Shown piece after piece: positions 8,563 through 16,546 of a DNA stretch of 56,782 nt. The position numbers and the translations under genes were made by a program. The notes beneath the pieces were generated by a model, which saw only the letters and a list, made by a program, of their open reading frames with translations, had not been told where the DNA came from and did no database searches. The stretch is from Nocardia sp. MH4 (lineage in GTDB: Bacteria > Actinomycetota > Actinomycetes > Mycobacteriales > Mycobacteriaceae), in contig NZ_LPNR01000082.1 of assembly GCF_019266065.1 (NCBI RefSeq), forward strand, positions 1-56,782, given 5' to 3'. The number at the start of each line of letters is the position of its first letter. Position 1 is the stretch's first letter.

Positions 8563-8575
8563 TGTCACGATGACA
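8563..8575. promoter_or_regulatory. Inverted repeat TGTCA-cga-TGACA in a divergent promoter region
   Basis: A perfect 5-bp inverted repeat immediately before the GNAT start and upstream of the sigma-factor gene. Read on the minus strand it contains TGTCATC followed 16 nt later by CGGT, a weak version of the ECF41 -35/-10 pair (TGTCACA-N16-CGTC), so weak autoregulation of the sigma gene is possible. Confidence 0.35.
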
Positions 8576-8577
8576 CG

Positions 8578-9156
8578 ATGTACGAGCACACGCTCACCGA
8601 CGGCACCCTGTGGCTCACCCGCCCCACCGGTGCCGACATCGACCGCATCGTCGAGTGCTGCCAGGACCCCGAGGTAGGCCACTGGACGACGATCCCCGTT
8701 CCCTATGCCCGCTCCGACGCCGAGGAATTCCTCGACACGGTCGTCGCCCCCGGCTGGGCGAGCAACACGCCGGTCTGGGCGCTGCGCACCGCCCCGGACG
8801 GCTCCGTCGAAGGCATGCTCGGCCTGCACGCCCGGGGCCCCGGCGTCTGCGAGATCGGCTTCTGGCTCACCGCGGACCACCGCGGCAAGGGCCTGATGAC
8901 CCGCGCCATCACCCTGGCCTGCGACTTCGCCTTCGCCCCCGACGGCCTCGCCCTCGACCGCGTCACCTGGCGCGCCATGGTCGGCAACCATCCCTCGGCC
9001 GCCGCCGTCCGCCGGGTCGGGTTCCATTACGAGGGCCTGGCCCGGCAGGGCGGGATGCAGCGCGGCACTCGCGTCGACGAATGGCACGCGGCGCGCCTCG
9101 CCACCGACCCCGGCGTCTTCGCCGAAGGCTGGCCTGCCGAGATCGCGCCGCGCTGA
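8578..9156 (+). CDS. GNAT-family N-acetyltransferase (RimJ/RimL type)
   Basis: A 192-residue acetyl-CoA-dependent acetyltransferase. The fold is recognisable from the N-terminal LWLTRPTGADIDRIVECCQDP, the beta-bulge segment VCEIGFWLTADHRGKGLMTRA (motif A, acetyl-CoA pyrophosphate loop R/Q-x-x-G-x-G/A as HRGKGL), and the later VTWRAMVGNHPSAAAVRRVGF, which is diagnostic of the RimJ/RimL branch. The substrate is unknown; relatives acetylate ribosomal protein N-termini, antibiotics or small amines. The ATG at 8578 follows the inverted repeat by 2 nt and no Shine-Dalgarno is visible. Confidence 0.9.
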   Translation: MYEHTLTDGTLWLTRPTGADIDRIVECCQDPEVGHWTTIPVPYARSDAEEFLDTVVAPGWASNTPVWALRTAPDGSVEGMLGLHARGPGVCEIGFWLTADHRGKGLMTRAITLACDFAFAPDGLALDRVTWRAMVGNHPSAAAVRRVGFHYEGLARQGGMQRGTRVDEWHAARLATDPGVFAEGWPAEIAPR

Positions 9157-9246
9157 GCCGCCGGTCCGGGCCGACCCCACGGTGACCAGAATCGATTGCC
9201 GAGGCGGCGTGTCAACATGGAGGCATGGGCACTCCGAGGAGTTCCG

Positions 9247-9786
9247 ATGTCTGACGACGCGCGGTTCGAGTGGTTCGCCGACCTCATGGGTGTGCGGGCG
9301 GACGACCGTGTGCTCGAGTTCGGGCCGGGGACCGGCGCTTCGCTGCCGCGGATCGCGGACCGCTTGCGGAGCGGGCGGATCGTCGGTCTCGATCGGTCGG
9401 CCACCGCGATCGGCCGGGCCCAGGAACGCTGCGCCGCCGAGATCGCGGACGGCCGGGTTCGGCTGGTCGAGGGGGCGATCGGCCCGGCGTCGACGAGCAC
9501 GGTGCTGGCCCAGCTCGACGGGGACCGGCGTTTCGACCTCGTGTTCGCGGTGAACGTCAACCTCTTCTGGACCGGCCCCGCGACGGCGGCCTGGTCGATG
9601 ATCCGAGAGTGCCTGTCCCCCACCGGGCGACTGTGGCTCTGCTACGGCTACGGCAGCCCTACCGATCCGCCTACCAGCCCGAAACCTACCCCCGACCAAC
9701 TCACCACGCGCTTCGCCGCAGCCGGATTCCGCTGCGAAATCACCACTTCCGGCGACCTCCTGGCCGCACGGGCGGTATCGCCGTAG
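9247..9786 (+). CDS. Class I SAM-dependent methyltransferase
   Basis: A 179-residue Rossmann-fold methyltransferase. The SAM-binding motif I is VLEFGPGTGASLPRIAD (residues about 19-35), followed by the acidic ribose-binding residue in IVGLDRSATAI and a motif IV-like segment FDLVFAVNVNLFW. I prefer ATG 9247 (MSDDARFEW) over the ATG 51 bases upstream because CGAGGAG lies just before it. The acceptor substrate cannot be predicted. It follows the GNAT gene on the same strand but with 90 bp between them, so co-transcription is uncertain. Confidence 0.85.
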   Translation: MSDDARFEWFADLMGVRADDRVLEFGPGTGASLPRIADRLRSGRIVGLDRSATAIGRAQERCAAEIADGRVRLVEGAIGPASTSTVLAQLDGDRRFDLVFAVNVNLFWTGPATAAWSMIRECLSPTGRLWLCYGYGSPTDPPTSPKPTPDQLTTRFAAAGFRCEITTSGDLLAARAVSP

Positions 9787-10046
9787 AGCGTCCACCACTC
9801 CACCGCGCCACCCCCACGGCGTCAGCGCGTCACCGCTTCACCGAGTCACGCGTCGCCGAGGTCCTGCGGGCGCGTGCGCAGACCGGGCCACGACGCGATC
9901 CGCCCCGGCCGAAGCACTCTCGCCGTCAGGAGTGACCGATTCGGAACGCTGTCGGATGGTCCCGGGCCGGGCTCGATCTCTCACCTTTGAGCGGACGCTG
10001 GGCGTGCCTCTTGCCTGTGCCCCGTGCGAACGTCCGGTCGTCGGGA

Positions 10047-12818
10047 TCAGCGGTTGGCGTTGCGGGCGGTGCCTCGGTGGGCTGTGACGGTGGTGGGGTC
10101 CTCGGGCCAGGCGTGTTTGGGGTAGCGGCCGCGGAGGTCGGCGCGGACCTGCGGCCAGCCGTTCTGCCAGAAGGACGGGAGGTCGGCGGTGACGGCGACG
10201 GGACGCTGGGCGGGCGACAGCAGGTGCAGCACGATCGTGACACGGCCGCCGGCGAGGGTGGGCGGCTCGGTCCAGCCGAAGATCTCCTGGACCTTCACCG
10301 CCAGCACCGGCGGGTCGGCGCTGTAGTCGAGGCGGATGCGGCTGCCCGACGGCACCTCCAGGCGTTCCGGGGCGAGCTCGTCGAGGCGGGCGGCCGCCGG
10401 CCAGGGCAGCAGTCGGCGCAGCGCGGTGCCGGCGTCGATACGAGCCAGGTCGGAGCGACGGCGGGCCGTGCCGAGCTCGGGGCCGAGCCACGCATCGAGG
10501 TCGGCGAGCAGGGTGTCGTCGTCGACGGCGGGCCAGGGTGCGCCGAGGGTGCGGTGCAGGAAGTCGAGGCGCTGGCGCAGACCACGGGCGTCCTCGTCCC
10601 AGCGCAGCAGGTCGAGCCCCTCCGAACGCAACCCCTCGCGCACCGCTTCTGCCAGCAATCGCGAATCCGGTTCGCGCAGGGCCTTTTCCGACAGGACGAT
10701 CGCCCCGAGCCGTTCCACCCGCCGGGCGACGACATCACCGGACTCCCAGCGCACTTCGTCGGCGCGCGTCACCAACCCCGGCGCGGCCGCCCGCGCGAGA
10801 TCCTCATCGGCAATGGCCGCCAGCCGAATCCGCCCCTCGGCCCGCCCCGGATCCCGATCGGCCACCGCGACCGCGAGCCACTCCGCCGCCGCGAGCCCGG
10901 ACCCCGGCGGCAAGGTCACCGCCGTCCCACCCGCCATCAGATACGACGCCCCGTTCGCCCGCCGCCGAGCCAACCGCTCCGGATGCGCCAACGCGATGAG
11001 GAGCGCCGCCGGATCCGCCGACGCCGAACTCACGACACCACCCCGGTCATCGCCCGCAACCTTCGCTCCGCCACGCCGCCCAGCAGCCGACCCGGCGTTC
11101 GGACCACCGCGGGCGGCTCCAGCGCCCTGGTCACCAGCTGTCGCCGCGCCCGCGCTCGCATCGATCAGCCGGATCAGGCGTTGGACCTCTCGCGTCCAGC
11201 GGGGCGGTCGTTCGGCGCGCAGAGCGCGCAGGGCAGCTGCCGCGTCGACCCCGGAGGCGAGGGCATCGTCATCCATCAGAACCACCATCTCGGCGGCCGC
11301 GCGAGCACCGACGTCGGCGGCCCCGTCGAGGAGGGCGCGGGCGAGGCGGGGGTGCAGGCCGAGGGCCGCCATGGCGCGGCCACGTTCGGTGACGTGGTCC
11401 GCGTCGTCGAGGGCACCCAGGGCATGCAGGACCGCACGGCCGGCGGCGAGACCACCTTCGGGCGGGGCGTCCCACCAGGTGAGGCCGGTGCCGTCGGGAG
11501 TTCCCCAGCATGCCAATTCCAGTGCGAGGCGGGTGAGTTCGGCGGTGCGGATCTCCGGCTCGGGATAGGCGGGCAGCGTCTGATGCTCGTACTCGGGCCA
11601 GCAGCGCCACGCATGACCAGGCGCCTCACGCCCGGCCCGCCCCGCGCGCTGCTCGGCGACGGCGGCCGAAACCCGCACGGTCGCAAGGCCGGACAACCCA
11701 CGACGGTGATCGATGCGAGGCACCCGCGACAGACCCGAGTCGACGACCGCGCGAACCCCGGGCACGGTGAGACTGGATTCGGCTACCGCCGTGGACAATA
11801 CGACGCGCCGCCTGGCCCCCGGCCGCAACGCGACATCCTGCACCGAGCTCCCCAATCGCCCGTGCAACGGCACCACGTCGACACCGTCGAGATCCCGCAA
11901 CAACCCCGCGGTCCGAGTGATCTCACCGACGCCGGGCAAGAACACCAGCACATCCCCCTCGGTCTCGGCCAGCGCCCGCCGAGTCGCCCGCGCGACCTGC
12001 GCCTCCACCCGCTCCCGAGCCAGCGCCGGAACATAGTCCACCGCAACCGGATACGCCCGGCCCCGAACTTCGACCACCGGTGCCGCGCCACTCGCGTCAG
12101 CGCTCACCCCAGCCACCGAGCCACTGCCGGATGCCTCAGCCGCACCGCCATCAGCCACGACCGCCGACGACACCGCGCCGCCATCGGCCGCGGCCCTCGG
12201 AATCATCGGGTCATCGCCGCCCCCGACCATCGGGCCAGCCTCGAGCGCAGTGCCCGCACCACCCGCCGACGACGGCGCCGAGCCCGGCGGCGCCTCCCCC
12301 GAGCCGAGCAGCACCGCGAGGCGACCGGCCGCGACCGTCGCCGAGGTAGCGAGGACCCGCAGGTCGGGCCGGAGTCCGGAGCGGGCGTCGAGCAGCAGGG
12401 CCAACAGCAGGTCGGCGTCCAGGTGCCGCTCGTGGCATTCGTCGAGCACGACGGTACCCACGCCATCCAACTCGGGATCACTCTGCAACCGCCGCACCAG
12501 CAGCCCCGAGGTCACCACCTCGATCCGCGTCCGCGACCCGACCTTCCGATCCCCGCGCACGGAATACCCGACGCTGTCCCCCACCCGCTCCCCGAGCAAG
12601 GCCGCCATCCGAGCCGCCGCCGCCCGCGCCGCCAGCCGCCGTGGCTCGGCCACGACAACCTTCCCCTCGGTCCCCGCCGCCAACGCCAACGGCACCAGGG
12701 TCGTCTTCCCGGTCCCCGGCGGCGCGACCAGCACCGCCACCCCCCGCTCGACCAGCGTCTCGACGATCTCCCCCAGCGCGGGCCGCACCGGCAGATCAGG
12801 TAGTTCAGGCAGCTTCAT
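10047..12818 (-). CDS. hrpB: HrpB-type DEAH/DExH ATP-dependent helicase
   Basis: A 923-residue RNA-helicase-like protein. Walker A is APPGTGKTT (32-40), followed by EPRRLAARAAAARMA (motif Ia), DECHE (126-130, motif II), ATSAT (157-161, motif III), and the C-terminal helicase domain with FLPGVGEI, LSTAVAESSLTVPGV and QRAGRAGR. The HrpB-specific C-terminal domain follows, ending near WPEDPTTVTAHRGTARNANR. Two low-complexity Ala/Gly/Ser inserts interrupt the protein, at about 172-246 inside the first half and near 550-600. They account for much of its excess over the roughly 800-residue relatives. The cellular role of HrpB is unclear even in well-studied bacteria. It appears monocistronic. Confidence 0.93.
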   Translation of the reverse strand: MKLPELPDLPVRPALGEIVETLVERGVAVLVAPPGTGKTTLVPLALAAGTEGKVVVAEPRRLAARAAAARMAALLGERVGDSVGYSVRGDRKVGSRTRIEVVTSGLLVRRLQSDPELDGVGTVVLDECHERHLDADLLLALLLDARSGLRPDLRVLATSATVAAGRLAVLLGSGEAPPGSAPSSAGGAGTALEAGPMVGGGDDPMIPRAAADGGAVSSAVVADGGAAEASGSGSVAGVSADASGAAPVVEVRGRAYPVAVDYVPALARERVEAQVARATRRALAETEGDVLVFLPGVGEITRTAGLLRDLDGVDVVPLHGRLGSSVQDVALRPGARRRVVLSTAVAESSLTVPGVRAVVDSGLSRVPRIDHRRGLSGLATVRVSAAVAEQRAGRAGREAPGHAWRCWPEYEHQTLPAYPEPEIRTAELTRLALELACWGTPDGTGLTWWDAPPEGGLAAGRAVLHALGALDDADHVTERGRAMAALGLHPRLARALLDGAADVGARAAAEMVVLMDDDALASGVDAAAALRALRAERPPRWTREVQRLIRLIDASAGAATAGDQGAGAARGGPNAGSAAGRRGGAKVAGDDRGGVVSSASADPAALLIALAHPERLARRRANGASYLMAGGTAVTLPPGSGLAAAEWLAVAVADRDPGRAEGRIRLAAIADEDLARAAAPGLVTRADEVRWESGDVVARRVERLGAIVLSEKALREPDSRLLAEAVREGLRSEGLDLLRWDEDARGLRQRLDFLHRTLGAPWPAVDDDTLLADLDAWLGPELGTARRRSDLARIDAGTALRRLLPWPAAARLDELAPERLEVPSGSRIRLDYSADPPVLAVKVQEIFGWTEPPTLAGGRVTIVLHLLSPAQRPVAVTADLPSFWQNGWPQVRADLRGRYPKHAWPEDPTTVTAHRGTARNANR

Positions 12819-12902
12819 CGCCTACCAGTGTGCCGACCCAGAACAAACCTCCAGCACGCACCCGGCCGGCTCGCGAACTCGTCCCGGCGGCCGCCACCGC
12901 GA

Positions 12903-13552
12903 TCAGCGCAGCGTTTCCTCGATCGTGTTCGCGGTCAGAATCTGCCCAGCCCATCGATTCAGATCCTCGGGGTCGGCAGCACGGACGGTGTCGACAACAG
13001 AAGCAGGCACAACACCGAATTTGAGCTGGAGCTGATTCAGCAGCGTCTTGACCACGCCCCGAACTTCTCCTCGAGCCTCGCCTTCGGCACGCCCACGCAA
13101 CTCCCCCTCGGCACGAAGCCGATCAGCAGCAGTCACGAGCGCCTCCTTCGCTTCCGGTCCGAGCCCATCGAACAGCGGCGTCAACGCCTTCTCTTCGGTC
13201 TCACCGACCAGCATAATGTCGCGAACTAGCATATTCAGGACCCGAAAGGCGTCCACGCCATCGGCTACCTCGGCCAGGTCGGCTGTCCATTCGGCGAGCG
13301 CCCGACCCAGATCGGAATTGTTCGGGGCGGACTTCATCACATTCAGCATCAGCCGCACTTCCGGTGCGAGCGGGCGCTCGGCCAGTTCTGCCGAATCCAC
13401 CGCCGTGATGTCGTCGAGCATGAACCGGAATCGCGGCAGATAGTGCGTTCGGGTAGCACCGACCGCAATTCGGAAGCCGCGTAGGTCGGCTCGCCCATGA
13501 TGCCACGAAACAAGCTGTCGTGTGGGTTGTCTCGGCGCCCGGTCACCGGCAC
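12903..13552 (-). pseudogene. Broken Rpn-family (PD-(D/E)XK) nuclease/putative transposase
   Basis: The N-terminal piece begins at GTG 13552 and reads NPHDSLFRGIMGEPTYAASE LRSVLP, the standard opening of Rpn (recombination-promoting nuclease) proteins. It then runs into the wrong frame. The C-terminal piece is in another frame: upstream of its first ATG at 13421 it continues as YLPRFRFMLDDI, and downstream it has AEGELRGRAEGEARGE and the C-terminal LTANTIEETLR typical of the family. The middle of the protein, which should hold the PD-(D/E)XK catalytic core, is missing around 13440-13450. This is therefore an internal deletion with a frameshift, and no active nuclease should be made. The 172-residue C-terminal ORF at 12903-13421 could still be translated. 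Confidence 0.8.
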
Positions 13553-13612
13553 ACCCTACGCCCGCGAGATCGAGCCTTCCTCGAGGTTCGGCGAGCGGTT
13601 ACCCTGCGGGAG

Positions 13613-14230
13613 ATGAGCATCGAATTCGTGCTGACTACGCTCGTCATCGTCGCTACGCCGGGGACCGGGGTGCTGTTCACGCTGGCTGCCGGGTTGGCTC
13701 GGGGGGTGCGGGCCAGTGTTGTCGCCGCGTTCGGGTGCACGCTCGGCATCGTGCCGCACATGATCGCCGCGATCACCGGGCTGGCGGCCGTGTTGAACAC
13801 CAGTGCGGTCGCGTTTCAGACGTTGAAGTATCTCGGCGTCGCCTATCTGCTGTACATGGCGTGGAGCACCTTCCGGGACAAGGGAGCGCTGGGGGTTCCC
13901 GACGCGGAGGCGGGGCCCGCGCCGTCGGCGCGGAAGGTGATCGGGTCGGCGATTCTGCTCAATGTGCTGAACCCGAAGCTGACGATCTTCTTCTTCGCGT
14001 TTCTGCCGCAGTTCGTGCCCACCGGCGCCCCGAATGCCCTGGCGCGCATGCTCGAACTGAGCGGGCTGTTCATGCTGGCGACCTTCGTGGTCTTCGCCGT
14101 ATACGGGGCGGCCGCGGCGGCGGTGCGCTCGCACATCCTGGCGCGACCGGTCGTGGTGACGTGGATGCGACGGGTGTTCGGCGCCTCGTTCGTCGCGCTG
14201 GCCGGTCGCCTCGCGGTGCAGAACCAGTAG
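13613..14230 (+). CDS. LysE/RhtB-family exporter
   Basis: A 205-residue membrane protein of the amino-acid exporter family, with about six hydrophobic helices. Family features are VATPGTGVLFTLAAGLARG in the first helix and loop (family consensus TPGP, here TPGT) and ILLNVLNPKLTIFFFAFLPQF near residue 125. The ATG at 13613 follows CGGGAG very closely; a longer frame extends upstream but its extra 31 residues do not resemble the family. The gene diverges from the broken Rpn gene. Substrate unknown. Confidence 0.9.
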   Translation: MSIEFVLTTLVIVATPGTGVLFTLAAGLARGVRASVVAAFGCTLGIVPHMIAAITGLAAVLNTSAVAFQTLKYLGVAYLLYMAWSTFRDKGALGVPDAEAGPAPSARKVIGSAILLNVLNPKLTIFFFAFLPQFVPTGAPNALARMLELSGLFMLATFVVFAVYGAAAAAVRSHILARPVVVTWMRRVFGASFVALAGRLAVQNQ

Positions 14231-14239
14231 CGGAAAACA

Positions 14240-14269
14240 CTGTGGCCCCGGATTTCTCCGGGGCCACAG
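14240..14269. terminator. Bidirectional hairpin, 12-bp perfect stem
   Basis: CTGTGGCCCCGG at 14240-14251 pairs with 14258-14269 around ATTTCT. It lies between the converging LysE and DAHP synthase genes and can serve both. Confidence 0.85.
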
Positions 14270-14281
14270 GACGAGAAAGGC

Positions 14282-15370
14282 TCAGCCGCGCCGGGATTCG
14301 ACGGCGGCGGCGAGGCGGTCGAGCTGGGCCGCGGTGACGTCCCAGTCGATGCACGCGTCGGTGATGGACTGGCCGTAGATGAGCTCGTCGGCCTTGCCGA
14401 GGGTCAGGTCCTGGCGGCCCGCGACGAGGAACGACTCCAGCATGACGCCGACCACGCCCTGCTCGCCGGCGGCGAGCCGCTCGGCGATGTCGGTGACGAC
14501 GTCGACCTGGCGGTTGTGGTCCTTGTTGCTGTTGCCGTGGCTGGCGTCGACGACCACGCGCTGGGCCAGCGAGGACTTCTCCAGCCGCAGCTTGGCCTCG
14601 GCGACGGAGGCGGCGTCGTAGTTGGTGCCGTTGCTGCCACCGCGCAGGATGACGTGGCAGTCCGGGTTGCCGGTGGTGCGGATCAGCGCGGAGCGGCCGT
14701 CGAGGTCGGTGCCGGGGAAGACGTGACTGGCCGCGGCGGCGCGCACGCCGTCGACGGCGACCTGCACGTCACCGTCGGTGCCGTTCTTGATGCCGACCGG
14801 CATGGACAGCGCCGAGGACAGCTGGCGGTGCACCTGGCTGGCCGCGGTGCGGGCGCCGATCGCGCCGTAGGAGACCAGGTCCGCGATGTACTGCGGGGTG
14901 ATCGGGTCGAGGAACTCACACGCGACCGGCAGACCGAGCGCGGTGATGTCGACGAGCACCTTGCGGCCGATGCCGAGGCCGGTGTTGACGTCGAACGAAC
15001 CGTCCAGGTGCGGATCGTTGATCAGCCCCTTCCAGCCCAGCGTGGTGCGCGGCTTCTCGAAGTACACCCGCATCACCACGTGCAGCCGGTCGCTCAGCTC
15101 GGCGGCCTTGGCGGCCAGCTTGCGGGCGTAGTCCAGCGCGGCGGCCGGGTCGTGCACCGAGCACGGGCCGACGATCACCATGAGGCGGTCGTCGTCGCCG
15201 TTGAGCACGTCGACGGTGGCCTTGCGGCCGGCGCGCACGGTGTCGGCGAGCTGGTCGGTGATGGGGTGGACGGTGCGGACCTCGGCGGGCGAGCGCAGGG
15301 GGCTCACGCTGAGGGTGCGCTGATCATCGAGATCGGAATGCCGCGAGTCGACATCGGCTGCGGTGGTCAT
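14282..15370 (-). CDS. Class I 3-deoxy-7-phosphoheptulonate (DAHP) synthase
   Basis: A 362-residue enzyme that condenses phosphoenolpyruvate and erythrose-4-phosphate in the first step of the shikimate pathway (cytosolic). Class I (AroF/G/H) features are clear: LMVIVGPCSVHDPAAALDYA, the VYFEKPRTTLGWKG segment with the PEP-binding KPRTT, ARTAASQVHRQLSSAL, and the metal-ligand His in VVDASHGNSNKDH. Start ATG 15370 gives the usual length; the reading frame also extends upstream, but without a good initiation site. Expression appears to be controlled by the attenuator just upstream, whose leader peptide carries a run of aromatic residues. The product chorismate is also the precursor for the salicylate synthase at 23734-25047. 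Confidence 0.95.
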   Translation of the reverse strand: MTTAADVDSRHSDLDDQRTLSVSPLRSPAEVRTVHPITDQLADTVRAGRKATVDVLNGDDDRLMVIVGPCSVHDPAAALDYARKLAAKAAELSDRLHVVMRVYFEKPRTTLGWKGLINDPHLDGSFDVNTGLGIGRKVLVDITALGLPVACEFLDPITPQYIADLVSYGAIGARTAASQVHRQLSSALSMPVGIKNGTDGDVQVAVDGVRAAAASHVFPGTDLDGRSALIRTTGNPDCHVILRGGSNGTNYDAASVAEAKLRLEKSSLAQRVVVDASHGNSNKDHNRQVDVVTDIAERLAAGEQGVVGVMLESFLVAGRQDLTLGKADELIYGQSITDACIDWDVTAAQLDRLAAAVESRRG

Positions 15371-15422
15371 GTGTGGGTTTCCTATTCTTCGAGGCCGACC
15401 CACGGACTTTCGCGAACCCGTC

Positions 15423-15443
15423 GAGCCGGTCAGTGTCCGGCTC
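15423..15443 (-). promoter_or_regulatory. Attenuator hairpin between leader peptide and DAHP synthase gene
   Basis: GAGCCGG at one side (15443-15437 read on the minus strand) pairs with CCGGCTC (15429-15423) around ACACTGA: a 7-bp perfect stem. GAGCCGG also occurs inside the leader-peptide coding sequence (about 15498-15492), so the distal CCGGCTC can pair with either copy. Mutually exclusive pairings of this kind are the hallmark of ribosome-mediated attenuation. No U-tract follows. Confidence 0.65.
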
Positions 15444-15456
15444 GGGGTGGAAGAGG

Positions 15457-15525
15457 TCAGCGCGCAGGGTCGCAGACCGGCCCACCCAGGGCCGGCTCGC
15501 TAAACCAGAAATATGCGCGCTGCAT
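15457..15525 (-). CDS. Aromatic leader peptide for DAHP synthase attenuation
   Basis: A 22-codon ORF that starts at ATG 15525 and stops at TGA 15457-15459, 86 nt before the DAHP synthase start. It begins MQRAYFWFSEP: four aromatic codons in a row (Tyr, Phe, Trp, Phe) at positions 5-8. A ribosome stalling there for lack of a charged aromatic tRNA would change which downstream stem forms. The leader's own 3' half contains CCGGCCC-tgggt-GGGCCGG (15496-15478 on the minus strand), a stem that a moving ribosome would mask. An extended -10 lies exactly 7 nt before the ATG, so the leader transcript is probably leaderless. An aromatic attenuator is known in principle upstream of a DAHP synthase gene in Corynebacterium; this version is inferred from sequence alone. 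Confidence 0.8.
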   Translation of the reverse strand: MQRAYFWFSEPALGGPVCDPAR

Positions 15526-15532
15526 GCCGTGG

Positions 15533-15541
15533 ACTGTACCA
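15533..15541 (-). promoter_or_regulatory. Extended -10 promoter for the DAHP synthase leader
   Basis: Read on the minus strand, TGGTACAGT is an extended -10 (TGn-TACAGT). Seven bases then lead to the leader ATG at 15525, so transcription should begin at or next to the start codon. No good -35 is visible, as expected for an extended -10 promoter. Confidence 0.6.
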
Positions 15542-15627
15542 CCGGTGAAACGTCGTCGGCCGGGGCATGGTTGCCCGGAGTGCGGACCATCACACCGCCG
15601 CGCCCGCGGGTCCGCAGACCGAAACCC

Positions 15628-15656
15628 TTGACCTCTACCTCGCTCGAGCTTTTAGC
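15628..15656 (+). promoter_or_regulatory. Candidate promoter for the NmrA-like gene
   Basis: TTGACC (15628-15633), a 17-bp spacer, then TTTAGC (15651-15656), a fair vegetative-type promoter. The ribosome-binding site GAGGAAAGG and the GTG start follow within 30 bp. Confidence 0.45.
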
Positions 15657-15684
15657 GTCGGTAGCCGAGGAAAGGAAAACGACT

Positions 15685-16503
15685 GTGACAACACTGGTTA
15701 CGGGCGCGACCGGCAATACCGGCCGCCAGGTGGTCCGCGAACTCGTCGGTCGCGGAGAGAAGGTCAAGGCACTCACCCGCGATGCCGCCGCCGCGCGCAC
15801 GCTGCTCGGCGCGGAGGTGGAACTGGTCACCGGCACGCACACCGTGCCGTCGACCCTCGACGACGCCTGGCACGGCGTCGACCGGCTGCACGTGACGGCG
15901 ACGGCCGGACTGGCCGAGGTCGGACCGGAGCTGATCGGCCGGGCGGTCGACGCGGGTGTGCGCCGCATCACCGTGGTCTGGGGCGGCGGCGTCGGGCCGG
16001 TCGAGCGGGCCGTCGCCGAGTCCGGCGTGGAATGGACGCGGCTGGAGCCGCAGGAGTTCATGTCGAACGCGCTCACCTGGCGGGAGACGATCCTGGCCGA
16101 CGGCGTGGTCCGCGAGCCCTACGACCACCCGAGCGCGGTGGTCCACGAGGCCGATATCGGCGCGGTCGCGGCGGCGGCGCTGCTGGAGGACGGCCATCAC
16201 GGCCGCGCCTACAACCTGACCGGACCCGCGCCGCTCACGACCCGCGAGCGGATCGCGATCCTGGCCGCGGCGGCGGGCAGGCCGATCGAGTTCGCCAGGA
16301 TCACCCACCAGCAGGCCGTCGACCGGCTGCTGGCCACCGGTGTCTCGCGGGCCGACGCCGAGTACGTGATCGGCTGGTACGCCGAGTCGAGCCCGGAGTC
16401 GTACACGGTCGATCCGACGGTGGAACAGGTGCTCGGCCGCCCGGCGCGCACGTTCGCGCAGTGGGCGGCCGAACACGGGCACCGGTTCGCGCGGCCCCGC
16501 TGA
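15685..16503 (+). CDS. NmrA-like NAD(P)-binding oxidoreductase/epimerase
   Basis: A 272-residue atypical short-chain dehydrogenase of the NmrA/SDR_a5 type. It begins at GTG 15685 behind GAGGAAAGG and opens with VTTLVTGATGNTGRQVVREL, the dinucleotide-binding glycine motif (GATGNTGR) at residues about 8-15. Later segments (VWGGGVGPVERAVAESGVEW, RLEPQEFMSNALTWRETI, and DIGAVAAAALLEDGHHGRAY) are typical of the family. Such proteins reduce quinones or act as redox sensors. Family members are among the recognised ECF41 target classes (epimerases), and an ECF41 sigma gene lies about 7 kb upstream, but this gene's own promoter looks vegetative. Confidence 0.88.
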   Translation: MTTLVTGATGNTGRQVVRELVGRGEKVKALTRDAAAARTLLGAEVELVTGTHTVPSTLDDAWHGVDRLHVTATAGLAEVGPELIGRAVDAGVRRITVVWGGGVGPVERAVAESGVEWTRLEPQEFMSNALTWRETILADGVVREPYDHPSAVVHEADIGAVAAAALLEDGHHGRAYNLTGPAPLTTRERIAILAAAAGRPIEFARITHQQAVDRLLATGVSRADAEYVIGWYAESSPESYTVDPTVEQVLGRPARTFAQWAAEHGHRFARPR

Positions 16504-16546
16504 CCGCGACGTCGTCACCGGCGGGGCCGCGCGGGCACCGGCTCGC

